64,000 bases of DNA from Zanthoxylum bungeanum (lineage: Eukaryota; Streptophyta; Magnoliopsida; Sapindales; Rutaceae), in NCBI GenBank assembly GCA_019454045.1, contig SKCR01007817.1, forward strand, positions 372,001 to 436,000, given 5' to 3'. Of the stretch, positions 58,964-64,000 are shown one piece after another (the stretch's first letter is position 1; each line of letters begins with the position of its first letter). Below the pieces are notes generated by a model. The model was not told the DNA's origin and did not search any database. It saw only the letters and a list, made by a program, of their open reading frames with translations. The position numbers and the translations under genes are program-made.

Positions 58964-59484
58964 CATGATACCATTGTTAGTCTCCTAGACATGCCCAAGG
59001 TCTCTAAGTCATGATATTGTGTGTGAATGATCCAGAGAGTTGCGGAAAACCTTACATTGATCGGATGTAGATTTCAAAAGTTTATATGTTTGTTGGAAGC
59101 TCCAAGCCTTCTATGAGTGAATCCAACTCAAGGGTGAGTTTCCCTATCACCTTCTTTGACTCCTTTAAAGTGCTAGCTTAATGAAATTTTACAACAAAAC
59201 TTCAATGGATAAGGAAGAAGCTCACGACAATGAGCAAAGGAAAAAGATAGAGTTTGTTGTGAATAGTAACTTGTCTTACTTCCAAAGTTGACTTACTTTA
59301 ATTTATACAAAGGTTGTGTGTTGGATTTGGTTTGAGTTTTTTATAATTCAAGCCTAACCACTTCCATCACATGTCCAACAAGTTTATGTAAGTGAAGTGG
59401 GTCCCACCACTTTTAAATTACAAATTTAAGTCGGCTAACTCAACACGCAACTTCGTTCGTGCCTGGGTTCTTTTAATTCCGAAC
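58964..59484 (-). repeat. Primer site and 3' half of LTR of element H
   Basis: 58975-59484 matches 62019-62565 (element G's LTR end). It ends CTAACA and is followed by TGGTATCATGG (minus strand, 58963-58973), a primer-site relic. At 59484/59485 the LTR is joined in mid-sequence to the gag of element G, so one recombination or deletion fused two elements. Confidence 0.8.
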
Positions 59485-59771
59485 ATCATGTTGTATGGAT
59501 CCAATCCCTTGTTTTGACAACGAAATTGAGGGGTCATTGCGGCAAGCATGACGGACTGAGCAGTTGAGTTGTCATCATTGTGAGTCTTCCAAAGCCCATG
59601 ATCAACAACCCGCTCATGTCCAGGCTCAGGCCCGAGAGGTCTGTCTATGACATAGAGTAACTTCTCGACTCCCACGACAATCCTGAGATTCATCTCCCAG
59701 TCTGGAAAATTGGAGTCGTTAAAGACATTATCGCCCATGACGATGACTCTAATGCTAATATTTCCAATCAT
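59485..59771 (-). pseudogene. gag: Copia gag N-terminus of element G (truncated)
   Basis: On the minus strand from 59771 it reads NISIRVIVMGDNVFNDSNFP, DWEMNLRIVVGVEKLLYVID and RPLGPEPGHERVVDHGLWKT, then LAAMTPQFRCQ and DPYNMM. This is the UBN2-type copia gag, comparable with VLDSERFGYVLEGPLP of element B. It is cut after about 95 codons by the junction with H's LTR. The stretch is open without stops, better kept than the A and E copies. Confidence 0.85.
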
Positions 59772-59780
59772 CTTGATTAC

Positions 59781-59921
59781 AATAGTCTAACTATTCAATC
59801 AACGATATCGGGTACAGTCAAATGTAATGATTACTATAGTCAAACTATATAATCAACTAAAAATGAAGTTATGGTACAGTCCAACTGTTCAAAGAAAATA
59901 ATAAAATATTAGTCCAACTAA
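59781..59921 (-). other. Mini-hairpin array upstream of gag in element G
   Basis: Four hairpins with 3-base loop: 59781-59795 (AATAGT/ACTATT), 59835-59849 (TATAGT/ACTATA), 59876-59888 (ACAGT/ACTGT) and 59909-59921 (TTAGT/ACTAA). They are equivalent to the arrays in A and E. Confidence 0.7.
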
Positions 59922-60090
59922 TATAAATATATAATGACGAAAATAATTAAAAAGTGCGTATTTGGCAAATATTAAACGAAATTGTAAATTTAATAATGGC
60001 CTCCCACTATTTTTCGGCGAGCCTCTAACCCTCTGTTGAGTACTCGGGAAACCCAGTTTCCTAGTGGGCTAGGATCTTGTTAAATAACAC

Positions 60091-60458
60091 ACAACCTTGA
60101 CTTTGGCCAACAAGTTGTATGAAACTTAACTAGGTAGATCTCTAAGATCAATTGGATCCCATCCAATTCCTAGATCCGGTAGGTGGACCTCCAAGTCCAA
60201 ATATGTATCCAATATATATTTCCTAACCTTTTCCTCTGAATCAACTAAGCCTTGGCTTTGGCTCAACGAGCTTAATGATTCAAGTTAAGTGTGACCCATT
60301 GACAGTGGGAAAGCTTCGTAATCCATGTCGATGTACAGAAGTGACCTTGACTTTAGCCAACAAGTCACAACTGCCCAAGACATGTGATATATAACAAAGC
60401 CTTCATGGTTCAAACACATCCGCGATAGACAATGATCTTGACTTTGGCCAACAAATCA
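60091..60458 (-). other. Four palindromic-loop stem-loops in leader of element G
   Basis: Copies (plus-strand stems): 60091-60118 (ACAAC/GTTGT), 60246-60274 (TAAGC/GCTTA), 60341-60368 (GTGAC/GTCAC) and 60433-60458 (TGAT/ATCA). Each differs from its counterpart in A and E by paired, compensating changes, while the loop CTTGACTTTGGCCAACAA (plus strand) is nearly constant; the third copy has TTAGCCAA. Confidence 0.75.
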
Positions 60459-62003
60459 AAGCCAATCTTGGATCTTGAGAGAGAACCACTAAATGGAAGG
60501 AAAACACTTAATGTTAAAGTGAGGGTTTTTCGCGTAAATTGGCATCCAATTTATTATCTTTGATTAGGTTTCATCATACACCCTTAAGCATGCATTCTAA
60601 AAGCATAATAAGACGCGAATATATTAATAACGATATGCGGATAAATATATAACAATTTGTTCCTAGAACAAATCTCTCTATTTCCTCTCTCCCGCTAGCA
60701 CTATTCATACTTCTACCCAATTACATAATACTTTAAAGAAACCTCATTTACATTGAGGGGAATTGGTGAGAAGAGAAATACAAAGAGTAAAGAGATAATA
60801 GGCTGGACACGCAGGTCCAATTTAATAAATTCTAAATTTATTACAATAATTTCCAAAATTGCCCTCACCCTTCTAATATCCATCCGATATACATTATTCA
60901 TACAAATACATCCAATTATTCACACAATGCATGTTATTTAATCAATCTAATCCAATTAATTAATCTTTGAATTAATGATCATCCAATGTTCAAACAATGA
61001 TTTGATTTGCGCGAGTCCAACTCGTTTAAGAATAAATACTCAAAATACGTATTCTTGAATTATATCGAACTACAATTTTAAATCCAATTTAATTTGTATC
61101 CAATATTAATTCGTATTTAATTCCAAATTAAATAATTACACTTATTTTAGTGCCTTTTAGACTTAGATTCTAAATCTAATCTAAATGGGTCTCAAAGTCC
61201 CAATTAGTATCCAATATTATTTTAATTAAAGTCTAATGGGCTTTCAATTAATTCTTAAGGCATGGGCTTTGGCCAATATGGATCCAATCCAAGATGCCAA
61301 TGCCCAATAAGGTATTACCCTTTTTACCAAAAATCAATTTAGGCCCAATTAAATTATTAAAGGCCCAAAAGTTATATTTGGACTTTAGGGAAATGGTTTT
61401 AAGCCTAATTTGGATCCAATCCAATTATCCAAAACCATGCTTGGCCCAACCAAACCCATTAAGCCCAATTACAACAAATTTAGCCCAATCCAATTTAAAG
61501 ACTAATATTTATTAACATAATATTCCAAATATCTTATTAATTTAATTAAAGTGTAATTAGTACAATTAATCAATCAATCTAATATTTCCAAAATACTAAT
61601 TAATTTAACTAATCATACTTTACATTTCAATTCATGTCCAACACAAATTGAAGCAAAACAATTCATTCCAACATGCTTAGACTCACGACATTGACAAGAA
61701 ATTATCAAGCAATTTGATTTCAATCCAATTAAATCAACATCTAACATACATTTCATGCCAACAACACATCCAATTGTCTAATTTTCAAAAAATCACCATG
61801 AGCATATATTATGGTAGATTCGGCCAAGGTAATAAATTTGGGGAAAATTAATCTAATTAATTTTACACAAAATCAATCATGCATAACTTCAAGTTATCAT
61901 CTTATAACCATAACCAAAGAACCAATTTAGGCATTTGAAAGCTCAAAGCATAAAATCCCCAAATCAAGTATATAAACCATAAACTCAAATCATGCCTGAA
62001 AAA
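60459..62003 (-). other. Rest of leader of element G, no gene seen
   Basis: AT-rich leader homologous to 7901-9464 and the reverse of 36804-38340. Short open frames (60713-60901, 60753-60941, 61294-61515) have no conserved counterpart. Confidence 0.55.
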
Positions 62004-62017
62004 GGCTCATGATACCA
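62004..62017 (-). promoter_or_regulatory. Divergent primer binding site of element G
   Basis: TGGTATCATGAGCC on the minus strand, one base inside the LTR. It has one extra T compared with the initiator-Met complement TGGTATCAGAGCC. Confidence 0.7.
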
Positions 62018-62018
62018 T

Positions 62019-63914
62019 TGTTAGTGTCCTAGACATGCTCAAGGTCTCTAAGTAATGATATTGTGTGTGAATGATCAAGAGAGTTGCGGAAAAACTTACA
62101 TTGATCGGATGTAGATTTCAAAATTTTGTATGTTTGTTGGAAGCTCCAAGCCTTCTATGAGTGAATCCAACCCAAGGGTGAGTTTCCATATCACCTTCTT
62201 TGACTCCTTTAAAGTGCTAGCTTAATGAAATTTTGCAACAAAACTTCAATGGAGAAGGAAGAAGCTCACGACAATGAGCAAAGGAAGAAGATAGAGTTTG
62301 CTGTGAATAGTAACTTGTCTTACTTCCAAAGTTGACTTGCTTTAATTTATACAAAGGTTGTGTGTTGGATTTGGTTTGAGTGTTTTATAAGTAAAGCCAA
62401 GCCTTACTGGCAACAAATCAAATCCATAATTCAAGCCTAACCACTTCCATCACATGTCCAACAAGTTGATGTAAGTGAAGTGGGTCCCACCACTTTTAAA
62501 TTCCAAATTTAAGTCGGCTAACTCAACACGCAACTTCGCTCGTGCCCGGGTTCATTTAATTCCGAACTAAATGAATTTTCCGTCACGACGTAATTAAATC
62601 CAATTTAATTAAATAATAATGCCTAGCAAAATTATTACGAAAGTCGCTTGCGAATTAATTCCAAATTAATTCGTTTGCCCGAATTAAAATCCAATTTTAA
62701 TTCAGCTTTGAAATCCAATTTCAATTAATATATCCAATATATTATTTAATCGATTAATTCCAAATTAATCGAGTTCTCTCTTCTATTCGAATTTTATCCC
62801 AGATCAATTTTTGCCGCAATTAATCCTAGATTAATTTTCTTTCTCTCATAATTAATCCCAGATTCATTCTGTTCGAGTCAAATGTCATCGGTGAATCTTT
62901 CGGAAGCGACCCAAGAGATCCATGGATATGTTGGCAGTAAATCCGATTGTCGGACTATCCGACACGTGCGTACCGCGTACCACGTTCTCACCGATTTACA
63001 AGACATGGTTGGCTTCTAGCAAAGCACCGTGCCTACCCAATTCTCCAAAAATATTCAATGAAGAATATATAATCTATATCAGGCATAGTATACTATGTGT
63101 TGCGTATTAAGATCCAATATCGGATGTTACATGCTAGGCTTGGGGCTGGAATTGTGTATGCCCCGTACGAAGCATATATCGGATCACTAGCAACTAGTCT
63201 CTTTAATCGGATAATCATGACCTAGTCATACTATCCCGATAGTTGCAGCATATGAGAGTACTAGTTCTGTATCCCTGAGCGATCATCTTCTCCATATGAG
63301 TGAAGTGATACTTACATCTTGACACACACCCAATACACTAAGATTCTCAGTAAACCCAGAAGAGGTGTACACAGAACCTGTTAAAGCCTCGGATGAACAA
63401 AACCAAAGCGTACTGATTGTCGCAAGTATTAGCAATGCAAGTCTCAAGTTAAGACCACACACACCTACCCTGATGTGGATTCCCATAGACACATAGTCAT
63501 ACTACCAATGGGATTCCGAGGGGTCTATTCAGAGCGAAGCTGTTCCGGGTCCAACGGCTAACAGAACCTCATATCACACTTGTATAAGTATCATATACTT
63601 AAATCTATGAGAAATATGTCGTTAAGCTTCCATAACGCGCACAAGTGTAATGCTAGTCTATTCCGCACTATCGATGTCTAGTCTCGATAATACTACGACT
63701 AGTGATATTTAATGATTAAACCGTTCATGGATTAATATTGTCTCATATCTTATTAATCCGGAACTAATCATAAGGACTTTTATCATTTATATATATTCAA
63801 GTAATCCAATTACAAAATGATAAAATAACAATTTCCTTTGTCACATATTTAATTTGTACAAAAACCACAATGTCTTTTACAAATAGTGATGGTATAGGTC
63901 ATAATTGTCCAACA
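62019..63914 (-). repeat. 5' LTR of element G (1,896 bp)
   Basis: It starts TGTTGGACAATTATGACC at 63914 and ends CTAACA at 62019. It is the same family as the LTRs of 0, A, E and J. The bases after the start (CTTCAGGTCTAGTC, 63915-63928) match the H leader near 58690, suggesting that G inserted in an H-type leader. Confidence 0.9.
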
Positions 63915-63928
63915 CTTCAGGTCTAGTC

Positions 63929-64000
63929 TGTTGGACAATTATGACCCATAGCATCACTATTTGTACAGAACATGGTGTTGTTCTACAAATTAACTATGTG
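63929..64000 (+). mobile_element. Start of another copia LTR (element J)
   Basis: TGTTGGACAATTATGACCC begins at 63929 and follows the family LTR (34782 onward) to the window end. It is head-to-head with element G's LTR, 14 bases apart. Confidence 0.85.

Overview
This window reads as a plant nuclear repeat block, most likely from a eudicot; I cannot name the species. It is AT-rich. Nearly every base can be assigned to long terminal repeat (LTR) retrotransposons nested in one another. The evidence is initiator tRNA-Met primer sites (Ty1/copia), tRNA-Asp-like primer sites (Athila/Tat-type Ty3/gypsy), polypurine tracts, paired TG...CA LTRs and 5-bp target duplications. I see no intact host gene, rRNA, tRNA gene or CRISPR array. 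All polyproteins carry stops or frameshifts.

Layout, left to right. (0) 1-1606: a copia LTR on the minus strand that runs off the window and appears inserted in the LTR of the next element. (A) 1607-11448: copia element on the minus strand. (B) 11449-20479: copia element on the plus strand with a 5'-truncated left LTR and the best preserved copia gag-pol of the window. (I) 20480-25360: minus-strand gypsy gag-protease element lacking reverse transcriptase and integrase, itself broken by an LTR-like insert at about 20534-21421. (C) 25361-32610: minus-strand copia element of the B family, badly decayed. (K) 32611-32965: gypsy reverse-transcriptase scrap. (F) 32966-49761: plus-strand gypsy element split by copia element E (34782-44378, target duplication AACAG). 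Downstream of its broken reverse transcriptase F carries a Cys-rich reading frame and an intronless LONELY GUY (LOG)-like gene, then retrotransposon 3'UTR, polypurine tract and 3' LTR. (H) 49762-49931 and 58402-59484: pieces of a copia leader and LTR that host element D. (D) 49937-58401: minus-strand gypsy gag-protease element (target duplication CGAAC), whose 3' LTR contains a 2.2-kb solo LTR (50600-52812, target duplication CATCC). (G) 59485-63914: minus-strand copia remnant. (J) 63929-64000: start of another plus-strand copia LTR.

Most noteworthy signals. First, the 2.3-kb untranslated leaders of copia copies A, E and G each carry four stem-loops with a conserved loop holding the palindrome TTGGCCAA; their stems differ in sequence but stay paired between copies. 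Nearer to gag lies a second array of small hairpins built on AGT-TGG-ACT. This looks like a multi-copy kissing-loop dimerisation or packaging system. Second, gypsy element F appears to have acquired a LOG-like cytokinin-activation gene whose C-terminus ends in KKRKV followed by LDLNL (nuclear-localisation-like and EAR-like motifs). Third, two different gypsy gag-protease families (D and I) share the same unusual tail in place of reverse transcriptase and integrase. Fourth, the solo LTR carries nine CACGTG boxes in its U3 region.
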